From contig CP034928.1 of the NCBI GenBank assembly GCA_004102645.1, positions 1,637,656 to 1,701,655 on the forward strand: 64,000 nucleotides of DNA, written 5' to 3'. Position 1 is the first letter of the stretch, and the number at the start of each line of letters is the position of its first letter. This document shows, piece after piece, positions 42,269 through 50,191 of this stretch. A program made the translations under genes and the position numbers. The notes under the pieces are model-generated. The model searched no databases. It was not told the DNA's origin and saw only the letters and a list, made by a program, of their open reading frames with translations. The DNA comes from Candidatus Bipolaricaulis sibiricus (GTDB taxonomy: Bacteria; Bipolaricaulota; Bipolaricaulia; Bipolaricaulales; Bipolaricaulaceae).

Positions 42269-43353
42269 CAGGAGGGGGCGGGTCAATTCCAAGTCGGCCG
42301 AAGTGGGTCAGAAGTACACCGGCGTTGACACTCGGCATCTTGCGCACGGTGTTCTACCGGTGGAAGAAGCGCCTCCGGGCGTACGGGGCGGATGCTCTTC
42401 ATCCCCGACGAACGTCCGCTCGTCCCGGACGACCACCGCTGCTGGGTCTCGTGGAGGAACGGGCGATCGTAGCGACGGCGCTGGCGTGGCCGACGTGGGG
42501 ACCGAACCGGGTGTCGTTGCAGCTTGCACGACAAGGGGTCCACGTCTCCCCAAGCACGGTGTGGCGGGCGTTGCCGCGGATGGGGCTGGGACGTCGTGAG
42601 GCGCGGCTCCTGGCCGTGGAGGGGCATGCAGCGAAGACCGCGGGGCTCCTCACCGAGCGCACGCGACGGACCCTCCGGGGGGCCCGGCACGTAGCTGTCG
42701 ACGAACCCGGGGAGCTGGTGTGCCTGGACACGTTCTTCATCGGCAAGCTCGAGGGCGGGGGGCAGATGTGGCAGATCACGGCGTGCGATGCGGCGAGCTC
42801 CTACGCCTGGGCGAAGGTGATCCCGGCCCGCAACGCGGTGGAGGCAGCACGGTTCCTGGCCGAGGTGCTCGTTCCCCAGTTCGCCAAGGCGGGGGGAAGC
42901 TCCAGCGCGTGCTCACGGATCGGGGGAGGCGAGTTCAGGGGCGAGTTCGACCAAGCCTGCCGGGACCTGGGGATCACCCACTCGCGGACGAAGCCTCGGC
43001 ACGCGTGGGCGAACGGGTTCGCGGAGCGGCTCCGAGGGGACGATCCTCCACGAGCACTGGCGGGTGGCGTTCCGACGAAGGTACTTCACCCGCGCTCACC
43101 AACTGCAGCGGTTCCTCGTAGTGTTCCTGCGGTTCTACAACGAGGAGCGACCGCACCGAGGGTACCGGACGCAGGGACGCACTCCGGCCGAGGTGTTCTG
43201 GGGAGCGGCGGCTCACGCACCGGCCAAGGAGGCCTAACGTGTCAACAGCATTGCGGTACTGGACAGTCTAGGCGAACGACGGCGTTTGTCGAGGCGAACG
43301 CAGAGGGCGAAGTAGGGTCTAGAACGAGGATTCTTCCGAGAGGAGGACATTCG

Positions 43354-44049
43354 TCAGCTGAGCTGGCGCAGGTGCTCGACGTCCGCAAGGAAGACCCGCG
43401 GCGAGGCAACTTCGATCAACCCCTCGGCGCGCAGTAGCTGAACTTCCTTGCACGTCGCCTGCCGGCTCGCTCCGATCATCCCCGCCAGGTCCCCAAGCGA
43501 TAGCGGGAGGTCAATCCGCATCTTGGCACCCTCCCGTACCCCGTGCTCCTCGGCGAGGTCTAGAAGCACCCGCACCAGGCGCCGTCGGATGCTCGCGTAG
43601 GCTAGGTCCACCAAGCGCTTTGCCAGAACACGCTCCCTCTCCTCCCAGCGCAGGTGGGTCGCGGCGAGCAACTCCGGGTACCGCCGGCCAAGGTCCAGGA
43701 CGTGCTCGCGGGGGACGAACCCCACCACGCAGCGCGAGGCGGCGATCATCGAGAAGCAGTGGGCCCCAGAGAACGACCCCGCGAGAAGCTCTCCCGGGCC
43801 GCAGAACTGCAGCAGCAACCTCTTGCCGTCCTCCGCGCTCACGGTGAGCTTGGCCGATCCTCGGCAGAGGACGACCCACCCTATAGAGGGTGTTCCCTCG
43901 TGAACGATCGTCGTGCCCCTCTCGAACCGGACCCACTGGACGCGTGACGCGGACCTTCGGAGGGCCTTGGGTTCCACAGCCGAGAGAACACACCGGGGGC
44001 GGGAGGGACAGGAGGCACAGCCGACGGTTGTCGCGTCCGGTCCGGTCAT
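43354..44049 (-). CDS. Crp/FNR family regulator with N-terminal cysteines
   Basis: 231 residues: cyclic-nucleotide-binding fold (about 30-145; GTTIVHEGTPSIGWVVLCRG and KRLLLQFCGPGELLAGS) and a C-terminal winged helix (SLGDLAGMIGASRQATCKEV). The N-terminus has GCASCPSRPRC and a fourth Cys occurs in AHCFSM, arranged like the Fe-S ligands of FNR, so oxygen or redox sensing is likely. The ATG directly follows GGAGG, an unusually short SD spacing. Fragments of the same gene lie at 33271-33447 and 35714-35945. IS481 ends 86 bases after its stop. Confidence 0.85.
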   Translation of the reverse strand: MTGPDATTVGCASCPSRPRCVLSAVEPKALRRSASRVQWVRFERGTTIVHEGTPSIGWVVLCRGSAKLTVSAEDGKRLLLQFCGPGELLAGSFSGAHCFSMIAASRCVVGFVPREHVLDLGRRYPELLAATHLRWEERERVLAKRLVDLAYASIRRRLVRVLLDLAEEHGVREGAKMRIDLPLSLGDLAGMIGASRQATCKEVQLLRAEGLIEVASPRVFLADVEHLRQLS

Positions 44050-44178
44050 CCTCCGTCGTCACCCCTTGTGGCCGGGCCGTCTTCCTCTATTGAAGAGCAG
44101 CGCACGGATCCACATCGGGCAAGGGACCCAGCGCGACGGGCGAACCGCACTGAGCGCCCTGGCTGGCAGAGCTTTGCC

Positions 44179-44207
44179 TTGTGACCTGACCGGAGCCCAC
44201 CTATACT
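44179..44207 (+). promoter_or_regulatory. Promoter for trpS
   Basis: TTGTGA, 17-base spacer, TATACT, 22 bases before the trpS ATG. The rest of the 180-base gap between the Crp/FNR gene and trpS shows no other clear element. Confidence 0.7.
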
Positions 44208-44228
44208 TCCCGCCCCAGGGAGGGATCC

Positions 44229-45203
44229 ATGCGCATCTTCTCAGGCATCCAACCGACCGGCGCGCTTCACATCGGGAACTACTTCGGGGCGATCCGGCGC
44301 TGGGTCGAGCTCCAGGAGGGGAACGACTGCATCTACTCCATCGTCGACTACCACGCCCTCACGAACGAGGACACGGTGCCGGCCGAGCTCCGCGCGGCGC
44401 GGCGGGAACTCGCCCTCGACCTGCTTGCCTGCGGCGTGGATCCCGAACGCTCGATCCTCTACGTGCAGTCCGCGGTTCCCGAGCACACGGAGCTGTGCTG
44501 GATCTTGGGCTGTGTCGCCTCCTACGGCGACCTGACGCGGATGACCCAGTTCAAGGAGAAGTCCGCCCGCCAGGAGTTCGTCAACGGCGGGCTGTTCTAC
44601 TACCCCGTCCTTCAGGCCGCGGACATCCTCCTCTTCCACGCCGACCACGTCCCGGTGGGGGAGGACCAGGTCCAGCACCTGGAGGAGGCGCGGCGGATCG
44701 CGCGGCGGTTCAACTTCCGGTTCGGGGACACGTTCCCCGAGCCGGAGCCGATCGTCGGAGAGGGGGCACGGATCATGTCGTTGGCCGATCCGGCGCGGAA
44801 GATGAGCAAGTCCGCCGGTCCGGACCACTACATCGGCCTCATGGAACCGGAGGAGAGCGTTCGCAAGAAGGTCCGGTCGGCGGTGACCGACGTCGGGCTC
44901 ACCCCGGGCCAGGAGATGTCCCCCGGGGTGGCGAACCTGTTTTCCCTCCTTGAACTCGTGGCCCCAACCGAGGTCGTGGACACGTTCCGCCGCGACCACA
45001 ACGCGGGAAGACTCCTTTACCGCGACCTCAAGGAGGCGTTGTTCACCCACCTCGCGGGCGCCCTGCGCCCGATCCGCGAGCGCCGAGAGGAGCTCACCGC
45101 CCGCGGAGACGTGGACGAGGTCCTCGCCCACGGCGCTGGGCGGGCGCGGGCGATCGCCCGGGAGACGATGCGCGAGGTCCGCGCCCGGGTGGGACTCGAC
45201 TAG
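44229..45203 (+). CDS. trpS: Tryptophanyl-tRNA synthetase
   Basis: Charges tRNA-Trp. 324 residues, the compact bacterial form. Class I signatures: IQPTGALHIGNYFGA (HIGN) and RKMSKSAG (KMSKS). ATG with AGGGAGG upstream. Its stop overlaps that of the convergent nrdG-like gene by 4 bases. Confidence 0.96.
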   Translation: MRIFSGIQPTGALHIGNYFGAIRRWVELQEGNDCIYSIVDYHALTNEDTVPAELRAARRELALDLLACGVDPERSILYVQSAVPEHTELCWILGCVASYGDLTRMTQFKEKSARQEFVNGGLFYYPVLQAADILLFHADHVPVGEDQVQHLEEARRIARRFNFRFGDTFPEPEPIVGEGARIMSLADPARKMSKSAGPDHYIGLMEPEESVRKKVRSAVTDVGLTPGQEMSPGVANLFSLLELVAPTEVVDTFRRDHNAGRLLYRDLKEALFTHLAGALRPIRERREELTARGDVDEVLAHGAGRARAIARETMREVRARVGLD

Positions 45204-45991
45204 GCCCGTAGCTCCGTGCGGACCGGTCCCTGCAGCGCGGGAAGCAGCGCCCGCAATGCATCCGGGGCAAGGGCCGCGCGGGCGCGCCACGTCTCGTTCA
45301 CCAACCGCTTCCCCGCGGGGACGAAGAACGGCTGGAGCGCGTAGCGCCGGGCGCCGCGGATCTCGCCGGCGATCGCCACCAGGTCGTCCCGAGCGATCCC
45401 AGGGGCAACCGTGGTCCGGAACTCGTAGTCGGGGGCGCGGTCACGGACCACGGCCATCGACTCCCGAACCCGCGCCACGAAATCGGACATGTCCTCCGCC
45501 ACCGAACAACAGTCGGGGACAGGCGCCGAGATCGAGCAGCCCTCAGAGACAGACTCCGACGCTACAGGACGCACGCAGAGACCGGTGAACTCGGGGTACC
45601 GCGGGAACGGCGCCTTGACGTCGAGGGCCACGTAGTCCACGAGCCCGTCATCGAGCAGGGACCGGAGGACGTCGGGACGGGTCCCGTTCGTGTCGAGCTT
45701 GACGAGGAACCCCAGCTCTTTGAGCTCCCGCAGGAACACGGGGAGCTCGGCGTTGAGGGTGGGTTCTCCTCCGGTAACGACGACCCCGTCAAGAAATCCG
45801 ACCCGCTCGCGCAACAAAGCGAGGATCGCCCCCAACGGGACCCGCGGAAGACCCCCAGCAAGCTCGGGCAGGACGAGCTCAGCGTTGTAGCAGAACGGAC
45901 AGCGGAGGTTGCACCCCACCGTCCACACCACCGCGCTCACCTTCCCCGGGTAGTCGAGGAGGGAGAGAGGTTGGACGTGGGCAATCCGCAT
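45200..45991 (-). CDS. nrdG: Anaerobic ribonucleotide reductase activase (NrdG-type radical SAM)
   Basis: 263-residue radical SAM protein that makes the glycyl radical on NrdD. SAM cluster GCNLRCPFCYN (CxxxCxxC), VVTGGEPTL and KLDTNGT are present; an insertion with four extra cysteines (GLCVRPVASESVSEGC, PDCCSV; about residues 138-165) is unusual. It lies 3 bases after the glycyl-radical ORF, in an nrdD-nrdD'-nrdG operon. Confidence 0.88.
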   Translation of the reverse strand: MRIAHVQPLSLLDYPGKVSAVVWTVGCNLRCPFCYNAELVLPELAGGLPRVPLGAILALLRERVGFLDGVVVTGGEPTLNAELPVFLRELKELGFLVKLDTNGTRPDVLRSLLDDGLVDYVALDVKAPFPRYPEFTGLCVRPVASESVSEGCSISAPVPDCCSVAEDMSDFVARVRESMAVVRDRAPDYEFRTTVAPGIARDDLVAIAGEIRGARRYALQPFFVPAGKRLVNETWRARAALAPDALRALLPALQGPVRTELRA

Positions 45992-45994
45992 CGG

Positions 45995-46201
45995 TCAGCG
46001 GGTCGTGTCGTCTCCGAAGACGGGCCGGAACACCTTCCGGTCCTCGAACTCGGCCTGCTTGCCGGCGTTCCACTGCTCTACCGGACGGAGGTAGCCCACG
46101 ACCCGCGAGTACACCTCAGTCCGCCCCCGCTCCTTCGCCGGGATGACGGTCCCGTCCTCCAGAATTAAGTTCCCCTCTTCATCTTCACGACATGTGGGCA
46201 C
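45995..46201 (-). CDS. nrdD: Stand-alone glycyl-radical domain of anaerobic RNR
   Basis: 68 residues that match the C-terminus of NrdD: EVYSRVVGYLRPVEQWNAG with the radical Gly at residue 36 and GKQAEFEDRKVF after it. It is in a different frame from the main nrdD ORF, which stops at 46185. A GTG start at 46201 is preceded by AAGGAGGAG inside the end of nrdD, so it can be translated on its own. Either a true split enzyme or a frameshifted gene; the SD favours the split. Confidence 0.8.
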   Translation of the reverse strand: MPTCREDEEGNLILEDGTVIPAKERGRTEVYSRVVGYLRPVEQWNAGKQAEFEDRKVFRPVFGDDTTR

Positions 46202-48230
46202 AGACTCCTCCTTGAGCCTTCTGATGGAGCACGATCAGCTCTTCGTCGCACTTCGGGCAGAACCGCTTCTCACCGGGCAAGTAGCCGTGTCGGGGGCACA
46301 CCGAGAACGTCGGGGTCAGGGTAAGGTAGGGAATCCGGAACCTGTTCAGCACCTTGGCGACGAGAGACCTGACCGCTTCCGGCGAGGGCAGTCGCTCGCC
46401 GAGCCAAGCATGGAACACGGTCCCGCCTGTGTACTGGACCTGGAGACCCTCTTGCAGCTCCAACGCGCGGAGCAGGTCATCGGTGAAGTCCACCGGAAGC
46501 TGGGACGAGTTCGTGTAGTACGGCGCCGCCCCGCACTCCCGCACTGCCCGTTCGTTGGCAAAGTGGATCGCCGGGTTCTTCCGTTGGTCGAGCATCGCGA
46601 GCCGGTAGGCCGTGCCCTCGGCCGGGGTCGCTTCAAGGTTCCACAGCTCACCGGTCGCCTCCTGGAACCGGACGAGCGTGTCACGCATGAACCCCAGAGT
46701 TCTCTGAGCGAACCGAATGCCCTCTTCTTGGGCCAGGTTGACCCCGAGCAAGTTCAACGCTGCTTCGTTCAGTCCGATGACTCCAATCGTCGAGAAGTGA
46801 TTGGCCCAGTACTCTCCGTGCTGTTCCTTGACGGAAGACAGGTAGAACTTCGAGTACGGGTACAGCCCCTGCTCCGTGAGGCGCTCCAAGAGCTTGCGTT
46901 TGGTGATGAGCGATCGCCCCGCCGTCTGCATGAGCGCCTGCAGGCGCTCGAAGAACTCCTCCTCGCTCTTCGCGACGAACGCCAGCCGCGGCAGGTTGAG
47001 GGTCACTACACCGATCGAACCCGTCAGGGGGTTCGACCCGAACAGCCCACCCCCACGGCGTCGCAGTTCGCGCACGTCGAGCCGGAGCCGGCAGCACATG
47101 CTGCGAGCATCTTCCGGCTTCATGTCCGAGGAGAGGAAGTTCGCGAAGTAGGGAATCCCGTACTTGGCCGTCATTTCCCACATCGGAAGGAGGTCGGGGT
47201 CGTCCCACGGGAAGTCGGGGGTTACGTTGTAGGTGGGGATGGGGAAGGTGAACACCCTTCCCCGAGCGTCGCCCTCGGCCATCACCTCGGCGAGGGCGCG
47301 GTTGAACGTTCCCATTTCCCTCGTGAACTCGCCGTACGTGCCGAACGGCTGCCCCCCCACCAAGGCCGGCAGCCCCGCCATGTGCGCCGGCGGCCGGAGG
47401 TCGAGGGTGATGTTCGTGAACGGTGTTTGGAACCCCACGCGGGTGGGGACGTTCAGGTTGAAGACGAACTCCTGGAGAGCCTGCTTCACTTCGCGGTAGG
47501 ACAGCCCGTCGGCGGCGATGAACGGGGCGAGGAGGGTGTCCACGCCCGAGAACGCCTGCGCACCGGCGGCCTCGCCCTGCAGGGTGTACAGGAAGTTCAC
47601 CGCCTGCATGAGCGCGACGCGGAAGTGCTTGGGTGGCCGTGATTCGACCTTCCCCCGCGCCCCGCGGAACCCCTGCCGCAGGAGGTCCGCCAGGTCCCAC
47701 CCCACGCAGTACGGGCCTAGGGTGCCGAGGTCGTGGATGTGGAAGTCGCCCTCGGTGTGTGCCCGACGGATCGGCTCCGGGTACACCTTCGTGAGCCAGT
47801 ACTGGCCGATGATCTTCTCCGTAAGGAACACGTTCAGACCTTGGAGGGAGAACGCCATGTTCGAGTTCTCGCGCACCCGCCAGTCCTGGCCGTTGAGGTA
47901 GCTTCCTACAAGCTCGGGATCGACAAGTTCCTTGATCTCGCGGAGCTGCTTGTGCTGGTGGCGGTAGACGATGTACGCCCGCGCGGCGTCGGGCAGGCCC
48001 GCCGCCATGAGGACTTCCTCCACCGCGTCCTGGATCTCCTCGACATGGGGTGGGCCAAACAGCGGTCCGAAGCGGCTCGACAGCGTCTCCTCTACCCTGG
48101 TGGCGAGCCGCGCGGCAAGAGCGGCATCGTCGCGCCCCACCTCACACAAGGTGCGATGGATCGCCGACGCAATCTTCGTTGTCTCGAACGGGACGACGCT
48201 CCCATCGCGCTTCCGTACCTGTTCGATCAC
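46185..48230 (-). CDS. nrdD: Anaerobic ribonucleoside-triphosphate reductase, catalytic part
   Basis: Makes deoxynucleotides without oxygen. 681 residues: N-terminal ATP cone (VRKRDGSVVPFETTKIASAI), the ten-stranded barrel with MCCRLRLDVRELRRRGGGLF and ENSNMAFSLQGLN, and a zinc site (CPRHGY, FCPKCDEE). It ends QKAQGGVCAHMS before the glycyl-radical segment, which is on the next ORF. GTG at 48230 is chosen (AAGGAG 6 bases upstream); longer readings would run into the divergent rpsT region. Confidence 0.9.
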   Translation of the reverse strand: MIEQVRKRDGSVVPFETTKIASAIHRTLCEVGRDDAALAARLATRVEETLSSRFGPLFGPPHVEEIQDAVEEVLMAAGLPDAARAYIVYRHQHKQLREIKELVDPELVGSYLNGQDWRVRENSNMAFSLQGLNVFLTEKIIGQYWLTKVYPEPIRRAHTEGDFHIHDLGTLGPYCVGWDLADLLRQGFRGARGKVESRPPKHFRVALMQAVNFLYTLQGEAAGAQAFSGVDTLLAPFIAADGLSYREVKQALQEFVFNLNVPTRVGFQTPFTNITLDLRPPAHMAGLPALVGGQPFGTYGEFTREMGTFNRALAEVMAEGDARGRVFTFPIPTYNVTPDFPWDDPDLLPMWEMTAKYGIPYFANFLSSDMKPEDARSMCCRLRLDVRELRRRGGGLFGSNPLTGSIGVVTLNLPRLAFVAKSEEEFFERLQALMQTAGRSLITKRKLLERLTEQGLYPYSKFYLSSVKEQHGEYWANHFSTIGVIGLNEAALNLLGVNLAQEEGIRFAQRTLGFMRDTLVRFQEATGELWNLEATPAEGTAYRLAMLDQRKNPAIHFANERAVRECGAAPYYTNSSQLPVDFTDDLLRALELQEGLQVQYTGGTVFHAWLGERLPSPEAVRSLVAKVLNRFRIPYLTLTPTFSVCPRHGYLPGEKRFCPKCDEELIVLHQKAQGGVCAHMS

Positions 48231-48252
48231 CCGGGGCTCCTTCCCAGCGAAT

Positions 48253-48266
48253 GTAACCGGCGTTAC
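48253..48266 (-). promoter_or_regulatory. Palindrome upstream of nrdD
   Basis: GTAAC-CGGC-GTTAC, 23 bases before the nrdD start, just after a candidate promoter (minus strand TTGCCG, 17 bases, TAAGGT). Position suits an operator; the regulator is unknown and the sequence is not an NrdR box that I recognise. Confidence 0.35.
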
Positions 48267-48312
48267 CTTAGCCACGATTCGCGCGGCCGGCAAGAGGACC
48301 TTCGTCTCGACC

Positions 48313-48341
48313 TTGCACCCACAGCAGCGACGGGCTAACAT
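48313..48341 (+). promoter_or_regulatory. Promoter for rpsT-secF
   Basis: TTGCAC, 17-base spacer, TAACAT, 38 bases before the proposed AUU start of rpsT. Confidence 0.55.
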
Positions 48342-48378
48342 CCCCGCCGGCATTCGCGTTCGAAGGAGGAGATGCGCC

Positions 48379-48639
48379 ATTCCAATCAAACAATCGGCCA
48401 AACGGGAGGAGCGCAAGAGCCTGACCCGGCGTCAGCGCAATGACGCACGCCGAAGTGCAGTCAGGTTTTGGCGACGCAAGGTTCAGAAGCTGGTGGAGTT
48501 GGGAAACACGGGTGAAGCCCAGGCATCGTTGCCTCAGCTCCAGAAAGCGGTGGACAAGGCAGCGGCCCGCGGCGTGATCCATCCCAACCGCGCTGCGCGA
48601 ATGAAGGCCCGACTCGCCAAGTCCCTCCACCGTTCGTGA
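48379..48639 (+). CDS. rpsT: Small ribosomal subunit protein bS20 (AUU start)
   Basis: 86 residues: PIKQSAKREERKSLTRRQRN at the start and GVIHPNRAARMKARLAKSL at the end are the S20 pattern, and length is right. No ATG, GTG or TTG lies in frame near the start; ATT at 48379 is placed 7 bases after AAGGAGGAG, exactly where the S20 N-terminus begins (relatives start MPxIKSAKKR). The ATG just upstream is out of frame. AUU initiation is known for infC; E. coli rpsT uses UUG. Followed 13 bases later by secF. Confidence 0.88.
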   Translation: MPIKQSAKREERKSLTRRQRNDARRSAVRFWRRKVQKLVELGNTGEAQASLPQLQKAVDKAAARGVIHPNRAARMKARLAKSLHRS

Positions 48640-48652
48640 CCGAGGGCTGTCC

Positions 48653-49600
48653 ATGACCCGATTCGACTTCCTAGGCAAGGCGAAGTTCTTCGCTGGTCTG
48701 TCGGCCCTCTTGTTCACCGCAAGCATCTTGGTGCTCGTGACCATCGGCCTGCGGCCGGGAATCGACTTCACGGGAGGACTCCAGCTTACGGTGTTCTACT
48801 CGCCAGGCACCGACCTCTCCAACGACGCGATCCGGGGATACGTGGAGCCACTTCTTGCCGGCACGTCTCCTGCTCCCAGCCTGTACATTCAGACGGTCGA
48901 CGGCCAGCGGGACATCCCCAACCAAGGGATGACGCCCGTGCCAGGCAAGATCGTGACCATCCAGGGAGCAACGGACGAGCAGGAAGATCAGTTGCGGTTG
49001 GCGCTCACCGAGCCTGCTGCCGATTCCGGGATCCCCAGACCGATCGAGTTCAGCGTGACCGACATCGGCGCGCAGGTTTCCCGGGAGATCGTGAACCGCG
49101 CCTGGCAAGCGATCCTCATCGCTCTAGGCGCAATGATGGTCTACATCGCGTGGCGGTTTCGCCTCCGCTATGGGGTTGCAGCCGTGGTTGCGCTCATTCA
49201 CGACGTGGTGATTACGCTCGGGGTGTTCGCCGTGGCCCGGCTTGAGCTGAATCTTCCCGTCATCGCCGGTCTCCTCACCGTGGTCGGCTACTCACTCAAC
49301 GCCACGATCATCATCTTCGATCGTGTGCGGGAGAACGTCCGCACTGCTCGCAAGGCTTCGCTCGCTGAGAACATCAACCGAGCGATCGAACAGACTCTGA
49401 CCCGGACAATCAACACGGGGGCCACCACGCTCATCCCGATCATCATCCTGTTCGTGTTCGGGGGTCCGCCCCTGCGGGGGTTCGCCGTGGCGATGCTCAT
49501 GGGCGTGATTGCGGGGACTCACTCATCGCTGTTCGTCTCCAACCCCATCGTGTACGGGTGGAGTCTGGCCGCGGATCGGGCCCGGGCCCGACGGCGGTAG
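48653..49600 (+). CDS. secF: Protein translocase subunit SecF
   Basis: Part of the SecDF complex that uses proton motive force to help protein export. 315 residues, six membrane helices, large first periplasmic loop (about 35-145); GIDFTGGLQLTV, DIGAQVSREIVNRAWQA, VGYSLNATIIIFDRVREN and GATTLIPIIILFVFGG are conserved blocks. secD is not adjacent in the window, unlike most genomes. Transcribed with rpsT. Confidence 0.93.
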   Translation: MTRFDFLGKAKFFAGLSALLFTASILVLVTIGLRPGIDFTGGLQLTVFYSPGTDLSNDAIRGYVEPLLAGTSPAPSLYIQTVDGQRDIPNQGMTPVPGKIVTIQGATDEQEDQLRLALTEPAADSGIPRPIEFSVTDIGAQVSREIVNRAWQAILIALGAMMVYIAWRFRLRYGVAAVVALIHDVVITLGVFAVARLELNLPVIAGLLTVVGYSLNATIIIFDRVRENVRTARKASLAENINRAIEQTLTRTINTGATTLIPIIILFVFGGPPLRGFAVAMLMGVIAGTHSSLFVSNPIVYGWSLAADRARARRR

Positions 49601-49735
49601 TGGTTGAGTAGCTGCGTTCTCTTCTGGCTCTCCCGGGCTTGAGACGGAGGGATTCATGGCGCCGGGCGTCACGCTCGCTGCCCGTTCGCCCAGCTCTCCG
49701 AGCGGGCCCGGCGATGCCCGTGCTCAACCCACGTT

Positions 49736-50191
49736 TCAGTTGTCCGCAGGCTCGATGACCACGCGGCGGTTCTGGTCGCGGCCCACAGAGAAGGTGCGGA
49801 TCCCGGGGATTCCCGCCAGCGCCATGTGCACCACGCGGCGGTCGTCGGCGGGCATCGGGTCCAGCTCGACTCGCAGACCCTCGGCCACCACCTGAGCGGC
49901 CAGCTCCTGCACCCGGCGGGCAAGCTGCTCGCGGTGGGCAAGGAGCTCCCCATTGATGTCCACCACCACGGGAACGTCCAGTCCGTAGTGGGACTTGAGA
50001 TGAAGCCGCGTCAGGCGCGCCAGTGCCGTGCGAAACGAAGGGTCCCCAGACGGCAAGTAGCGCAGGGCTCCTTGGAAGTTCACACACACGCCTTCCCCTT
50101 CAAGGGAGACCTCGACCCGGCCCTTCTCTCCCAGTACGCGCAGGAGACCTTCGCCGAACGCCCGCGCCGCCTCAAGGAGTTGCGGCTGCAT
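49736..50191 (-). CDS. khpB: RNA-binding protein KhpB/Jag (KH-R3H)
   Basis: 151 residues: a short N-terminal part, a KH-like region (LKSHYGLDVPVVVDINGEL) and a C-terminal R3H domain (PADDRRVVHMALAGIPGIRT, SVGRDQNRRVVIEP). The Jag_N domain of longer Jag proteins is absent. Overlaps the yidC end by 20 bases; yidC-jag pairing is standard. Confidence 0.88.
   Translation of the reverse strand: MQPQLLEAARAFGEGLLRVLGEKGRVEVSLEGEGVCVNFQGALRYLPSGDPSFRTALARLTRLHLKSHYGLDVPVVVDINGELLAHREQLARRVQELAAQVVAEGLRVELDPMPADDRRVVHMALAGIPGIRTFSVGRDQNRRVVIEPADN

Larger units (their letters stand above)
40118..42330 (+). mobile_element. Complete IS21-family insertion sequence
   Basis: 2213 bases, starting TGTCAGCGCCGG and ending CCGGCGTTGACA. 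The terminal 60 or so bases on each side form long imperfect inverted repeats with inner blocks CTGACCCACT and TTGACCCGCCCCCT. The 5-bp target CTCGG is duplicated (40113-40117 and 42331-42335). It carries intact istA and istB and so may be mobile. Confidence 0.93.
40023..43237 (+). pseudogene. IS481-family transposase, split by IS21 and frameshifted
   Basis: The 5' part (40023-40117) encodes FRLHALRRAEELGNVSAACR-type HTH residues up to ...RELG; the frame resumes exactly at 42331 with LGILRTVFYRWKKRL. The DDE core follows (DEPGELVCLDTFFIGKLEGG; THSRTKPRHAWANGFAERL) and the end is NEERPHRGYRTQGRTPAEVF. Three G-run indels break the 3' part: -1 at 42891-42896, +1 at 42922-42926 and +1 at 43036-43039. 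Restored, the protein would be about 331 residues. Inactive as it stands. Confidence 0.88.
39911..43267 (+). mobile_element. IS481-family element interrupted by an IS21-family element
   Basis: Ends are imperfect inverted repeats: left AATGTTCGGTTTCACAGTAG and, read inward from the right, ACTGTCCAGTACCGCAATGC; both are flanked by CTAG (39907-39910 and 43268-43271), the known target and duplication of IS481-type elements. After removing 40118-42330 and one CTCGG copy, a 1.1-kb element with a single transposase gene remains. A second copy starts at 63872. Confidence 0.9.
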
